Part shown: piece by piece, positions 47,391-59,300 of the stretch
How positions within the stretch are numbered: position 1 is the first letter of the stretch
How the letters are laid out: each line of letters opens with the position of its first letter
Assembly: GCA_025200525.1 (NCBI GenBank)
Contig: CM045763.1
Location: forward strand, 66,537,018 to 66,601,017
Source of the DNA: Camellia lanceoleosa
Taxonomy: Eukaryota > Streptophyta > Magnoliopsida > Ericales > Theaceae
Direction: 5' to 3'
DNA length: 64,000 nt
Translations under genes and position numbers: made by a program
The notes under the pieces: model-generated
What the model was told of the DNA's origin: nothing
Databases searched by the model: none
Seen by the model: the letters and a program-made list of their open reading frames with translations, nothing else

Positions 47391-50300
47391 CACACACACA
47401 CTAACCATGGGTGCAAACTATGCGATTGTAATTTTACTGCAATTTTACATCTGCATTTTTTGATGATTTGGTGAATGAAGAACATGCGTTGAATTTGAGA
47501 GTGGCGAGCTGTTAATTTATTTATTTTTTGAAGAAGTTAATAATATGAGTATTTTTAATTTAAATCCTTATGAGTAGTATGCTTTATATATTAGTATGCA
47601 TTTGTAATTTCACTGCAATTTTACATTCTAATTTCTTGATGATTTGATGAATGAAGAATATGGGTTGAATTTGATAAATGGTAGCAGTTATTTTTTGAAG
47701 CAGTTAACAATATTGAGCATTTTTTTGGGGGAAAAATAAGTTACAAACCTTCAAACCCTTATGAGTTGTGTGCATTATATATTAGTATATATATTAGTTA
47801 GATTTAAAAGGTTTAATGCTATCGTTTACTAGTATTTTTAATTTGAGATTTTTTATGGTTGATTTGTTAGGCTGAGGTCTGTCATATATATTTTTGCTCA
47901 ATCGGCGGGGAGCTATGAGTTGGCAGAAGAAGCCTGTTCACCTCTGCCCGGATTCGTTGAATTGCCTACTTGTCCGGTTTGTCTTGGTTAGTATATATAA
48001 ATTTATAATTGCTAGTTTGTTTAGTAGTGATTTGTGCGTTCTTGATGGTGCATTTGGGGTTGACTTTGATTTTGGGGGTTAAAAAACTTGTGAGTTGTAG
48101 TTTTATGGTGATTTATTTCAATATTGTGTCTAATTTTTTTTTTTTTTTTTAACGTAATTCTGTGTCTAAATTGGTAGAGAGATTGTACCAAGACACATGT
48201 GGAATACAGACTACACTATGTGATCATACATTGCAATGCCCTTGCGGTTCGAAAAGGACCTATTTGTCTTGCCAGGTGAGTTTCTTCATTCTGCTTTGCT
48301 CCAACTTTTTCATGTTGTAGATAACAATTTTAGTGGATTTTTGCTACATTTTGGTGAAACGAAGCACACAGATCTTTTCTAATAGTTATTAGCTAGATTT
48401 TTGGCGTTTTAGTCTGGATTCCTTATGTCCTCAGTTGATGTATCTTCAAAACTCCACTTGCGATGAGATGTACATTCTTGAAGCATAAATGTTATTATGT
48501 CTTGAAGGACATGAACCATAACCACCTCTAACTGTTTGTTTTGGAAATTAATAACCAACTTCCTATTAGCATATGAAAACTAACTGAATTTCCTTCTTGA
48601 CTGCTATCCAACTTGAAATATAAGATAGATAAATAACTTATTTTCTCTGTCTTTGTCTCTCTCCTCTTATCGTTGTGTGAATTGAATTCAATAATGTTTC
48701 CAGACTGTTATTGATCCTTTATGTTATCCATATTAGAAAGAATTTAATGAAACTTGGTAATGTTGTTCCTTAAAGAAAGGACTTTTTTATATAGTGCTAT
48801 CATCTCAGTTTAATTTACTTCTCTATCAAAAGTTCATGTGCATGCCCCCTAGTAATTGTAATCAATTTTTTGTTGATTTGGTTGATTATCTACCGAGTGC
48901 CAAGGATAATGAATACTAGTAGATAGTTCGATATCAAGACCTGTGTACAACACCATCTAGGTGGCATTCCATATGTTAGACATGTGGACACAGTCATGTC
49001 CATGTATTTTGTCAGAAATATCTATTGGTTGATGTTTATGAAACCTTGTATCCGCGTTAATACTGGAACATACACTTTTCCTTTTTACATTAATGTCTAA
49101 CACAATGCAAATGCTTTGTAAATGAAGGGCTATTATTTGTTGTAGACATCAGAATTTTTGCATGTGTCAAGAAGAAATGTTTTGTGTTATATGCAAATTG
49201 GAAATTCATACATGACTTTCCCCAGTTGGGAGTCTACCATGACCAAGATTGTAAGTGAGCTGAATGGAGTCGAGTAATAGTATGTTATTTAAGTTTGGTT
49301 TAAAAATTTAACAAATTTTAAAATGTATTTAAGATTAAATTATTTATTTTTTGAACCAATCTAAAATGAGATTTAATCGAGCCAAACTTTAACAATTTGA
49401 TTTTTTATAATCCACATAATTGAGTCAAAGTTGTATAGTAAATTGTTTGGCTTGAAAATGTAATGAGTTTTAAAATGTATTCAAACTTGATTTGTTTATA
49501 TAATAAGCCAATCCTTGATGAAATTTTAATGAGCATAATATGAATTGAGCTGAAGTAAGTAGTTTCACTTTACAACCCTAACGATGGCAATTGATACACA
49601 TCCCAAATGCATCCCTATATAAGTGGTAATAAAGAGATGAAAATTTCAATATATTATTTGCTTTTTATTATTTTAACGAAAAATCAATGACGTATGACAT
49701 GAAACATAACCATGAATCTACTTAGATGGTGAAGTGATTATGTTTGAATTGAGCCATAGTGACATAAAGTGCTAGATGGGTAAACCACGAGAGGTAAACA
49801 AGATTTTGCCTTATTTTTTAGTGAATTAATTTAGCAGCAGGAGCATATTGACTTGTATGTTTATACGAAATAATGTATATCACCTTAGTGCCAACCACTT
49901 ATATTTGTTGTAGAAACTAGAAAGTTTGCAATCAGAAAGAGATGCAAAATCAATGTTTTGGGATGGAGGAGGAGCTTGCAACTACCACGTGTGAGAAGAT
50001 TTATCTTATAATGTTATGTATGCTATCAGGTCTGCCGACTTTGTCAGCAGCAGGATGAGAAACCTAGCTGCGCTGTTTGTGGAACATTGAAGAATCTGTG
50101 GGTTTGTGTGATATGTGGTTTTGTTGGCTGTGGAAGGTAAAGTATTATTCACTTATTTGTGTTCCAAGTGATACTTTATTCAAGTACCTTAGCTAATTTA
50201 TGTTATATTTTTTATTGGCTTAATTTCCTTTACTATGGAGTTGTGGTTATATTAGTCATTTTTGTCATATCTAGGTACGAAGAAAGACATGCTATTAGAC

Positions 50301-53300
50301 ATTGGAAAGATACACAGCATTGCTATTCTCTTGAGTTAGAAACGCAGCAGGTTTGGGATTATGTTGGTGACATATATGTTCACCGTTGAACCAATCAAAA
50401 GCGGACGCCAAGTCACTGATGATGAATTCTCAATGTTTGTCACATCATGAAGAATGTGGCACTTGTGGATGCAGCGAGGATTCTGGAATTAGTGGGGCAC
50501 TTTTTGACAGCAAAGTTGAAGTGGTAATTTTTTTTTTCACCTTCTTTTATTGACAGATATGTATCTCAAAAACATATTCATATTGGAATCTACTCGGAAA
50601 TATGAATATAAAGGATTCTAGATAGGGATACGAATACAAATACAAATACAAATACAGGACAATAAGAACGACACAACAAGAACATGGACATGGGTGAAAC
50701 ATAGTGATGAACAGATATTTTTTATACATATATAAAAATAAGGGTAAATTACACTGACAGGTCTTGAGGTTTCCGTTTAATACAAATCTCCCCTCACATT
50801 TGAAAAATTATACTTACTCCCTGTCAGATTAAAATGACATATTTGTGCATTAGCCTTTATACATATAAAATAATAAAATAATGCAGATATTTTGTTTATG
50901 TCATTTTAGGGAAATAACAATTATTTTCTTTGGTTTAACTCACACAAAAAATTGAGGTTTTTTTTATTTTTTTTCATGTTTTTTTTTTTTTTTTACTGAA
51001 TTTTTTTAATATTTTAAGCAATTTTTTTTTTTTAGATACGCCTAATCTAGATATATTTAAAGTATAATATTTTGTGATTTTTTTTAAAATTCACTAAATA
51101 CAAAAAATTCAATACATTATCTTATTTTGTTGTATTGAATAAATTTTTTATAAATTTGTTGTACAAATTTTATACTTTTTTAATATATCTAGATTAAATT
51201 GATCTAATCTAGATATAATAGTAGAAATAAAAATGAAAAATTATATTCATATATAAAAATTTATACAAAAATGTCATAAAAATGTTGTGATAGTAATATT
51301 GTTGTAAATATAAATCATATTTATGAGTGTTCTATTTTAAAGTAAAATGTCACCATTAAGTTATATCATTGTGTTTGAAAATTTTATATAAAATTTATGT
51401 TTGTATATCATCACTCAATAAGAATATGTTCAGGTAGAATTTAATGATGGAAAGTTGTAGAATGTAGTCATGATGATAGGAAAAAATGGTAGGAAAAATG
51501 ATAAGATGGTCATTTAGAAAATTTTAGGGCATGACATCAACTATTTAAGAGGCAGTTTGTATTGAGAGTACAAACTTCAGGGAGGGGAATGTAATTTTTC
51601 AAATATAAGGGAGGGATCTGCATTAAATAGAAATTTCAAGGGGTGTCAGTGTAATTTATCCTAAAAAAATATAGTCATTTTTTACATAACAAATAAATCA
51701 TTTTCTATGTTCATATATTGGGAGAAACAAGATGGGACTAGAAAGCCATAATGTCTTTTAAAAATCTCTATGCATTCACAAACAGATTGGAAGTTTGAAG
51801 GATATAGGCTTTCAAATATTAAAAAGCCTAAAAAGGAGGATTAATATATAAATATGTGCCTTTTTAATTTAAATTTTTGGCTGCCATTTTTTCCCCCATA
51901 CTTGTGCAAGTCCCTAGTGTGTCTACCATGTGTCTAGGCAATTGGCGCACGTCTCATGTGTCTAGCTTTTAAAAAGATACAAAACAAGTTCAAGTTAGTC
52001 TTTGATACCTGCAGTGCATGCAAGTAGTGTCAATGTCCAACACACATCAGACATGGACGTATGGATGTGGCACCCTGGGAAGTGTGTCCATGGCCTGCCA
52101 TGTGTGCTTCCCAGACTGAATTAAATCTATGTTCTTAAGTGATCCTAATACATTTTTACTGGGACTTTGTGCTGGGATTACCCATAATTTTAACCACTAT
52201 GTTAGCTACAATCTTCGTTAGTTATATGATTATTCATTTTCCAGTGTGTATGCAATGCTTATTTGATCTGTGTATTTGATATCAGATCATGGACGAGTAT
52301 AACCGTCTTCTTGCAACCCAGATGGAGACTCAAAGACAAGTACGTATAGGCTTGCATTTATACTTAAAGAGTTGTTTCTGTTTATTGATAGTCACCCATG
52401 CGTACAAAAATTTGAGGTTTGTAGGGGTTCTCAGAATCATTGAGTCATGTAGTTAGGTAGGAAACAAATTTTTATTATTATTTTTTTTTATTTTTAAATA
52501 GTAGAATAAATAAGGGCCTACTGTGTTATTTTTATCACATTTTTACCAGCGTTCTCCTTCAGCATTTTGAAGTACTACTCATAGAGGCGAAAAGTAAAAA
52601 GGAGAGTTCAATATCTGGAGCAGTGGAGAAAGCCTTGGCTTCAAGGATGCTTGATATCCAATCAAAACTGGAAAAATGTGTCGGGGAAAAGAAGGCCGTT
52701 GCAGATGTAAGCTTCTAAAAATTCATCTCTGTTTGGTTTCATTTTCAAAATCTGCTTTTTTGAAAAACACTAAAAAATAATGAAAATTTCTGGAACACTC
52801 CTCATTTTCATGTGTTTTTTGGGTGCAAAAATAGTTTTTGAAATTTCAAAAGCATCTTTTTGGTGTTTATTTTCACCAAAAATGCAGATTTTGTGGTAGG
52901 GTCACCACACCTTGATCACACTGCCATTGCTTATTTATTTTTTTCACTTATCTGTATGATGATTGACAATTGTAGTTGCGATAGAGGTTCGTTAAATTGA
53001 GCATGATCATTGATGATTCTTTCCCTAATAAAGTCTCTTTTGTCCTCAGACGAATCAAGATCTTATGAAAAACCAAGAAAACTTGCAGAAAGTGGTCAAG
53101 GAAATTGAGGAGAGGTACGCCAGCTTATTTTCCATTGTACATATGTTTGATTGCTTCCTCGTCTTGAACGTGATAACGTTGGACAGGAGAAGAATGATAG
53201 ACAACAATACAGTACTTGCTAGTGATTCAAGTTGTCGGGAATATATTTTGTTGAATAGAATATGCTCTCTTGAGATTTGCACTTCCAGAAGACTTTTGTT

Positions 53301-53778
53301 CTTCTCCTTAATTGCATATACAAGCTAAAAATTGGCTAAAAAGTAATTTGCCTATGTCAAATCCCAGTTGCTGTTAACTTCTACACAATGACAATGAAAT
53401 GCCACCTATGCCAACTTCAGATAATTTATATTATTTTATTTTATAGGGAAATTTCATCTGTGAGGTCAAGAGATGAAACCATATTGGATCTAGAAGACCA
53501 GGTATATGAGTGACTGCTGTGTAATTTCTTTTTCAAAACTACTTCAGGTGATAAGTTACTCTTTTGTTTTTTTTTTTTTGGGTTTTTCTGAAATTTATAA
53601 TTTTGAATGGTGATCACAGATTAGAGACTTAAAAATGTACATTGGAGCCCAGAAAACGCTTGCTACCATGACAGATACAGATGGGATCAGAGGAGGAACA
53701 CTTTTACCAGTACAATCTAACGTGTCCTCTGCAGCCAACCCCAAAAGGCGGACAAAATCTAGTCGAAGACGGAATTAG
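46838..53778 (+). CDS. BRIZ1: BRIZ1-like BRAP2 RING/ZnF-UBP ubiquitin ligase subunit (two frameshifts)
   Basis: Eleven exons: 46838-47127, 47237-47345, 47871-47986, 48178-48275, 50030-50136, 50275-50523, 52286-52339, 52563-52706, 53050-53114, 53447-53501, 53620-53778, all with GT-AG introns; about 481 residues, close to the Arabidopsis family. It begins MFILQIHSID, then the BRAP2 RRM-like domain (LFVVAVPNYL, NDGMEDRYSVLI), RING (ELPTCPVC, LCDHTLQCPC, LSCQVC), UBP zinc finger (CAVCG, VCVICGFVGCGRYEERHAIR), coiled coil and a basic tail (KRRTKSSRRRN). BRIZ1 and BRIZ2 form a ubiquitin ligase needed for germination. Exon 3 has a frame break in an AT/T run near 47890 and exon 6 a one-base loss near 50385; between them the RING and UBP are out of frame. 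The start follows family convention. Confidence 0.85.
47346..47870 (+). other. BRIZ1-like intron 2 with CT/TA/CA microsatellite
   Basis: A compound (CT)n(TA)n(CA)n run lies at 47358-47401, soon after the donor. A phrase around ATGAATGAAGAA...TTGAATTTGA occurs twice (47470 and 47645), suggesting an internal duplication. Confidence 0.6.
48276..50029 (+). other. BRIZ1-like intron 4, 1.75 kb, no gene seen
   Basis: AT-rich intron between the RING exon and the UBP exon. 49230-49570 holds repeated TTTAAAATGTATT phrases, perhaps an old repeat. No second gene is visible. Confidence 0.6.
50742..51660. mobile_element. Non-autonomous element with long terminal inverted repeats (MULE-like) in BRIZ1-like intron 6
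   Basis: Starts GGGTAAATTACACTGACA and ends TGTCAGTGTAATTTATCC, with inverted similarity reaching about 75 bp into each end. The 0.92-kb interior is AT-rich and non-coding. Flanks TAAAAATAA and TAAAAAAAT could be a worn 9-bp duplication. Long inverted repeats and that length fit Mutator-like elements. Confidence 0.75.
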
Positions 53779-54900
53779 CTAATCATAATCTCTACTGAAA
53801 TCTCATTCATTGATTGTACATTTGTTTGGATCCTTTTTACAGTGTAACCTTTAGGAGGTTGATTATACTAGGAGTGTGGTGCAACCCGGTTGCTTGTTCT
53901 GGTCAGAAATGCTAAGTAAAGTTGTGAGCGAAATTGTTTGCCCTCGCTTTTCATAGGTGGTGTCGTCTTTTTTTAATTTTTTTCTTCATTTTCTGACAGG
54001 ATTTTATTTGCTACAACAATCTGCTGAATGCTATGATATGCTGAAATGTAACAAAAAGTTTCACGTTGCATCTTATCTGGATGGGAGGAATTTTTTAATC
54101 GGCATTTTTTTCCTTCCCTAAATCAATCTGCTAGTGGGTAGTGGTAGGAGAGATCCATTATGGTTAGATGGACCCATATTGCGAGGGTTAAGAACCCATA
54201 TTGGGAGGGTGAGTCGAGAGTCAAAGGTTATTATTCCTTTTTTTGTTTCCGTTCTAGATAGTTTTCGTGTAAAGTATCGATCTTTTATTTTCCTAAGACA
54301 AACAAACTAGGAATGATGTGCCAAATCACACCACACCACGACGGAAGATATTATTGTCATGGATGCTCTCTCCTCTCCTTGCTTTTGAACGCCATATTTG
54401 AGAATATATTTTTGAACTTATTCTCATGATGACTTTCGCAGAGTCAAGTTTCTTGCTTTAACTTTCAAAAAAGGGGTAAAGCACAAATTCTACTTTTTAT
54501 AGGCTCAAAAATTCATAATCCGTCACTTTCCAGTTTATTGCTTTTGTAATAAAAGTGCTAGGGTTTTGTCACCTCTCTAACTCCCCGATTAGGTAGAATT
54601 GTTATTGACATGAGGCGTGATAATTCCTCTAAAGAACAAGAACAAGAATATTTTAGTCATTCTGCTGTATTAAAAGTTTTATTCCAAAATATGTTATCAT
54701 GAATTACAAAACGTGAACTAAAAAACAAGACAATCGTATTTTAAAATAAAATAGTTGTATCCTGAACCCTTATCAGGAATCATATGGGAAAGAATAAAAG
54801 GTCAATCCAATGAACCCAACTTCTATGGCTTCCACTATAAGAATAACTCATCTCCATACGCCATTCATTATCTTTCACATTCCTCCATACTTCATTTTAT
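53779..54900. other. BRIZ1-like 3' region and intergenic DNA
   Basis: No gene is seen. The first 200-300 bases are the likely BRIZ1-like 3' untranslated region. The rest separates two converging genes. Confidence 0.5.
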
Positions 54901-54909
54901 GGATAAAAA

Positions 54910-55017
54910 ATGTTAGAGATTCTTAAAATTTTATTAAATATCTCACATGTGTGTAAAACTCACATGAATTCCACACTCTTGTAAGACATTTGATAAAAAT
55001 TTTAGAGTCTCTAACAT
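54910..55017. mobile_element. Small fold-back element, 34-bp arms
   Basis: Arms ATGTTAGAGATTCTTAAAAT (54910 on) and, reversed, ATGTTAGAGACTCTAAAATT (from 55017) pair over about 34 bp around a 40-bp loop. It is non-coding and MITE-like. Confidence 0.75.
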
Positions 55018-55037
55018 TACTCTTTGTGGATTCCAAT

Positions 55038-55312
55038 TTAAGTCAACAACAATGATCTTGAACTATTAATCCAATAAACCTTACATGTAAAAAAATTAAT
55101 TTCATTAGATATCAATGAATAAATGAACAAATTGTATTTTATTTTTTTTAATTGAACAATTTAAGTTTAAATTGAAAGTAGCCATCAATTTTTAAAACAA
55201 AATGTGATTGTTCATATATTTGATGATATCCAATGAAATTAATTTTTTTGCACGACTCATCTTTATTGCTTGACTTACAAGATGAATAGTTAGATCATCA
55301 TTGTAAACTTAG
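55038..55312. mobile_element. Fold-back element with arms of about 100 bp
   Basis: The left half containing AAAAAAATTAATTTCATTAG and the right half CCAATGAAATTAATTTTTTT are imperfect reverse complements along most of their length. It forms a single long hairpin, so transcription would give a double-stranded RNA stem. Confidence 0.7.
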
Positions 55313-55315
55313 AAT

Positions 55316-55502
55316 AAGGCCAAGTTTGGGAAGACTAAATAAATACACTTTTTGACTTTTTATGAAATATGGATTGAATTTGGGTTGGGTTTGAAGTGAT
55401 GTGTTAGAGAGGTGATGTGACTTAAATAAAATGATGTGACTTAAATAGGATAGTGACTTTTTGACTTTTTAAATTTTTTTGAAGATGCTAAACTTAGCCT
55501 AA
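55316..55502. mobile_element. Small dispersed MITE-like repeat, copy 3
   Basis: The clearest copy of the family: starts AAGGCCAAGTTTGGG and ends CTAAACTTAGCCTAA, an inverted pair. The core contains AAATGATGTGACTTAAATAG. Confidence 0.7.
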
Positions 55503-55625
55503 GTCTACAAAATAGAGTGGGAAAAGATATGAAGAATAGTGGCATGGTGGGAGTCCTTACGCACGAAGGCACCAGCTTCAAGGGGAAAGTACACCAGACA
55601 TCAACAAAGAAGAGCATAAATTCAA

Positions 55626-55828
55626 CTCCAAGGGGTTAGCCGGGTGACCAATCGAGTCTTAACAAGCGCTTCAAGGCGACGAATTCAAATCTCACCAAGT
55701 GCTTGGTCCTCTTGGACCCACCCCCTAGGCCTATTCCTGATAATTAATTAGTATGGGTAGAACAAGAGATCTGCATGTACCCTAGGGACTACTCGCAACA
55801 AATAACCCCATTACCAAAAACAAAAAAG
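55626..55828 (+). mobile_element. tRNA-derived SINE with perfect 15-bp target duplication
   Basis: AGAGCATAAATTCAA occurs at 55611-55625 and 55829-55843. The 203-bp insert starts with a tRNA-like head: GGTTAGCCGGGTGACC as an A-box-like part, then GAATTCAAATCTC as a B-box-like part. It ends in an A-rich tail (CCAAAAACAAAAAA). These are the marks of a SINE copied by a LINE-type mechanism. It lies just beyond the TPR gene 3' end. Confidence 0.85.
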
Positions 55829-55899
55829 AGAGCATAAATTCAAGTAATAAACTGAATAGATCATATTAACACAGACCCAAGAGGGAAACAAATCAACAA

Positions 55900-56305
55900 A
55901 GCTTGCTAAACACATTAAACTATAAAAGAACAAATTTTAATTAACAAAATACCCTTTCTAAGTAGCTGAAGGACAAACAAAGAGCAAGAACTAAAAACCA
56001 TCATTTCCTTCCAAAGTTCCTTTAAAATCAAAAGAGAACTCCAGATCTGCTTCACCAATGCCTTGCAAATTTACATCACAGTTCCAAACAGCATGATCTC
56101 TAGGATTTGAATGAATTTGAAGCCACTGATGCCCTTGAAAACTAGTTCTCCTAGGCTGATTTCGGATTATCCTACATCTATAAAACCTAAATCTTTCAGT
56201 GCCACTTACCAACAAAAAGAATCTTCCAGCTTCCCCTTCAAAACAAAACTTATGGTGGGACCAGAGAGTGCAAGGAGATGGATGGACTGTATGTATCGAT
56301 GCTTT
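55900..56305 (-). other. Probable 3' untranslated region of the TPR gene
   Basis: Follows the TPR stop on the minus strand. A 74-codon open frame (56215-55991) lies here but shows no family pattern, so I do not call it a gene. Confidence 0.45.
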
Positions 56306-59300
56306 TTATCTTTGGGGTTGATCTGAATTGGCTGCACCGGAGGTGGTGCTAGGCCCGGCGCCATTTTCATGGGGAGGGGAGGTGCCCCATTTACCTTCTG
56401 CTTCTAGTGGCTCGACGATATAGACTCCACCATCGGTAAGTCCTACTGCAAATTGATTAGGTTCAGATGGATGTGCCGCAACGACAAGAGGATAAGCTCT
56501 TGAGCTGTAATAACATTAAATTGTTAGATAAAGGTAGGTAAACGAAAAGGACCTATATAATTGCCTCATAAGTAATTAAATACATTGTTGTCAAAACAGC
56601 GAATTGAATTGTGAATCCATTTGATAAAATATTTAATTTTGCGAAAATAACATCATTCCATATATTATGCAAACACAAATAAATCACAGTGAATGGCAAT
56701 TGAATTGTACAAGTCACTCGATTTAAGATTCAACGGTATGATTCAAATTGTTTTGATTGAAACTCGTATTGAATCGTATGAATCAAATCGAATCATGAAT
56801 TGCATGATTCTGGCAACTATGATTAGATAAGTATTCACCTTGGGTTGGCAGGTAGATAGGAAGTAGGGTTGATTCGACATCTTAATCGCAGTGTTGCAGC
56901 AGTCAGAATACCAACACTGCCATCTTCGAAACTGACATATATGGATTGGCTATCACAGGAATAGGTAGCATGTGTGATTGGACCACTTGCTTCTCGAGGA
57001 ACCCACTATTAGAGAAACACAAGTTGAAAACATAAACGCCAGAAGCTAGGAATAAAACAAATTCCTACCTAAACTAATAACACATGTATCAAACAAACAG
57101 AACCCAATTTTGCTTCAAGATAAATTGATCCACAAAATTTCATATTTGTTAAAAAATATACCAAATAATGTCCACACATGCAGCACATAAGCTGAAGATC
57201 TAGGGAAATATGTATCACGCTATTCAGAACATGACTCCCCAAATAACCAAAAGACAAAATCCAAGTTTCAAAACTTTGAATGAGTTAAGACTGCAGCATT
57301 ATCTGACACTACCAAATAATGTCCACAGATGCAGTACATAGGTTGGTGGTGCTGAGAAGAATATGTAAACAAATCATGAGTCACTCAGTATATGGCTCAC
57401 CAAAATACCTAAAAATGAAATCCTAGTTTCGGAACTTCAGAATAGGAGTAAAAAATGATGCATTATTTTGACCATGGTTGGTGCAGCTTATGAGGCTGTT
57501 TATAGCTTTTTTCAGTTTGGAAATATGTGCCAGACTGTTGGTTTAGCTTCTGCACAGCTTATGAGGCAGAGATAAATGAACTGAAAAAAGTTGATTATTA
57601 GAAAGCAGAGTTACTGTTTTCTAATGAACAACTTTCAGCTTGTAAAAAGCTGCACCAAACAAACCCTTTGACAATAAGAACTTTTTGGTCCAAGATGTTT
57701 AATTTGAACATCTAATAGAAGAAAAATTATATGCTTCACCTGCTTAAGACATTCCAGTTTAGGTGCTTCATATATGGCTATCTGAGTTTCATGGACTGCC
57801 AATAAATGAATCTGATCTTGGTGAAACTGTACACGAGTATCTGCAAGAGGATTCGGTGTTCGCCCACTTGGAACCTGCAAGTATTTATTTGTTTGCTTCT
57901 CCCATCCATCTGTGCTCCAAACACACAACTGTAGAAACAGATGAGCATCACTGACTGTATAACTCCAATATGCAAAATTTTGCCAATTTTTAAAAGTAAT
58001 TCCGGAAATGAAGAGCAATGGCTTATAGAAGAAAAGTTAAAACAATGAATATTTGATTTCTTATAGGAGAACCGAATCACTGGGAAAAAAGGAAGAAAGA
58101 AGAGCATCCAACGACTCAATACAATGGATTTTGGTAATTGATTGGTGATGAGAGTCATGGGGCAGTAGGATGGAGTAGTTTTCCCTGGTAGTTATCCTAC
58201 TAATGGGCTCAATTAGTTGGTAATTTTTCTGTGTAAAAGAAGTATATCAATAAAAGAACATGAGGTTGAAATTCTCCTTGAATTGAATCATCCGAGGTCT
58301 ACCCTGCTTGAAGTGAGACTTTTGTTTCCTTTCTTCAGACCTATGGTGCTTGCTATATTTTATCCAAACCTCAGGAGAGGTCAGTGTAATTTACACTACT
58401 GTAATTTTACAGAATCATCCTCCAATGCCTTGTGATCTCTAATCAGGTGGAATTTTCAAACTCTTGATTATGGCTTGGTATTTTCTGTGTTTTTGGCTAC
58501 AGGCATAAATTAGCTGAACAAAGTAACATACACGTGGCCCCAATTTCATACCTGAGAATCAGCACCTGAAGATACCAGAACATTGAGAACATTAGAGAAG
58601 GCAAGGCCTGTTATTCTTTTCTGATGGCCTTTGAGCTTAGTTTTGACCTGCATAAATAGAAATTACAGAATGTTAACATGGCGGGCCCATTATCAACAAG
58701 TTTTAACTCACAAACTTAATATGGGTCCACAATGCATTGCCACTTGAAATCAAGATATTAAGATTGAACTTATCAATTGATTTGTAACATTTCAAACATA
58801 AAGAATTTAACTCACAAACTTAAAGCTTCACTTAAACAGATTATTACAACCTCATCAACTCGGACATTATATATTTGGATAGAAGAGTCCTCCATCCCTA
58901 TTGCAATGATATTATTGTCCTGAGGATGGAATGCTAAAAATGTTGCTGCAGGTGGAGGAGGCATGAACGTCGTCATTGTCTGCATTCATGAAAGCCAAAC
59001 AATAAATGCAACAAGAATGAAAGACAATGGGAAAACAATGGAGGAAAAAACGTAGAAAATTCCTAATCAAGCCTACTAAAAGTAATTTCAAATGTTAGCA
59101 ACTTACGATTAGCAACTCGATCAATTTATTCTTCATTCGGCTCACAATGTTTTATTTTTAAATATTTGTCCTTCTAAAGACTGGTATACAATTTATTTTT
59201 CAAATAAATTTAGGCTAGAGAGTAGAGATTAAATGTTTTGAAAAATGAATTTCTTTTTAACAAGTAAACGAGTAAATTAACTAATTTTGCGAAGAGTTAG

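Noticed and set aside
50389..50520. Several separate deletions in exon 6 of the BRIZ1-like gene
   Set aside because: On re-reading, one base change near 50385 restores a single frame through SLMMNSQCLSHHEECGTCG to the exon end, so only one break is needed.
55630..55705. Genuine tRNA gene
   Set aside because: Only the A- and B-box-like parts are present; the sequence does not fold into an obvious cloverleaf and sits inside a target-duplicated insert with an A tail, so it is a SINE head.
55991..56215. Small gene on the minus strand beyond TPR
   Set aside because: No recognisable domain, and it lies where the TPR 3' untranslated region is expected.
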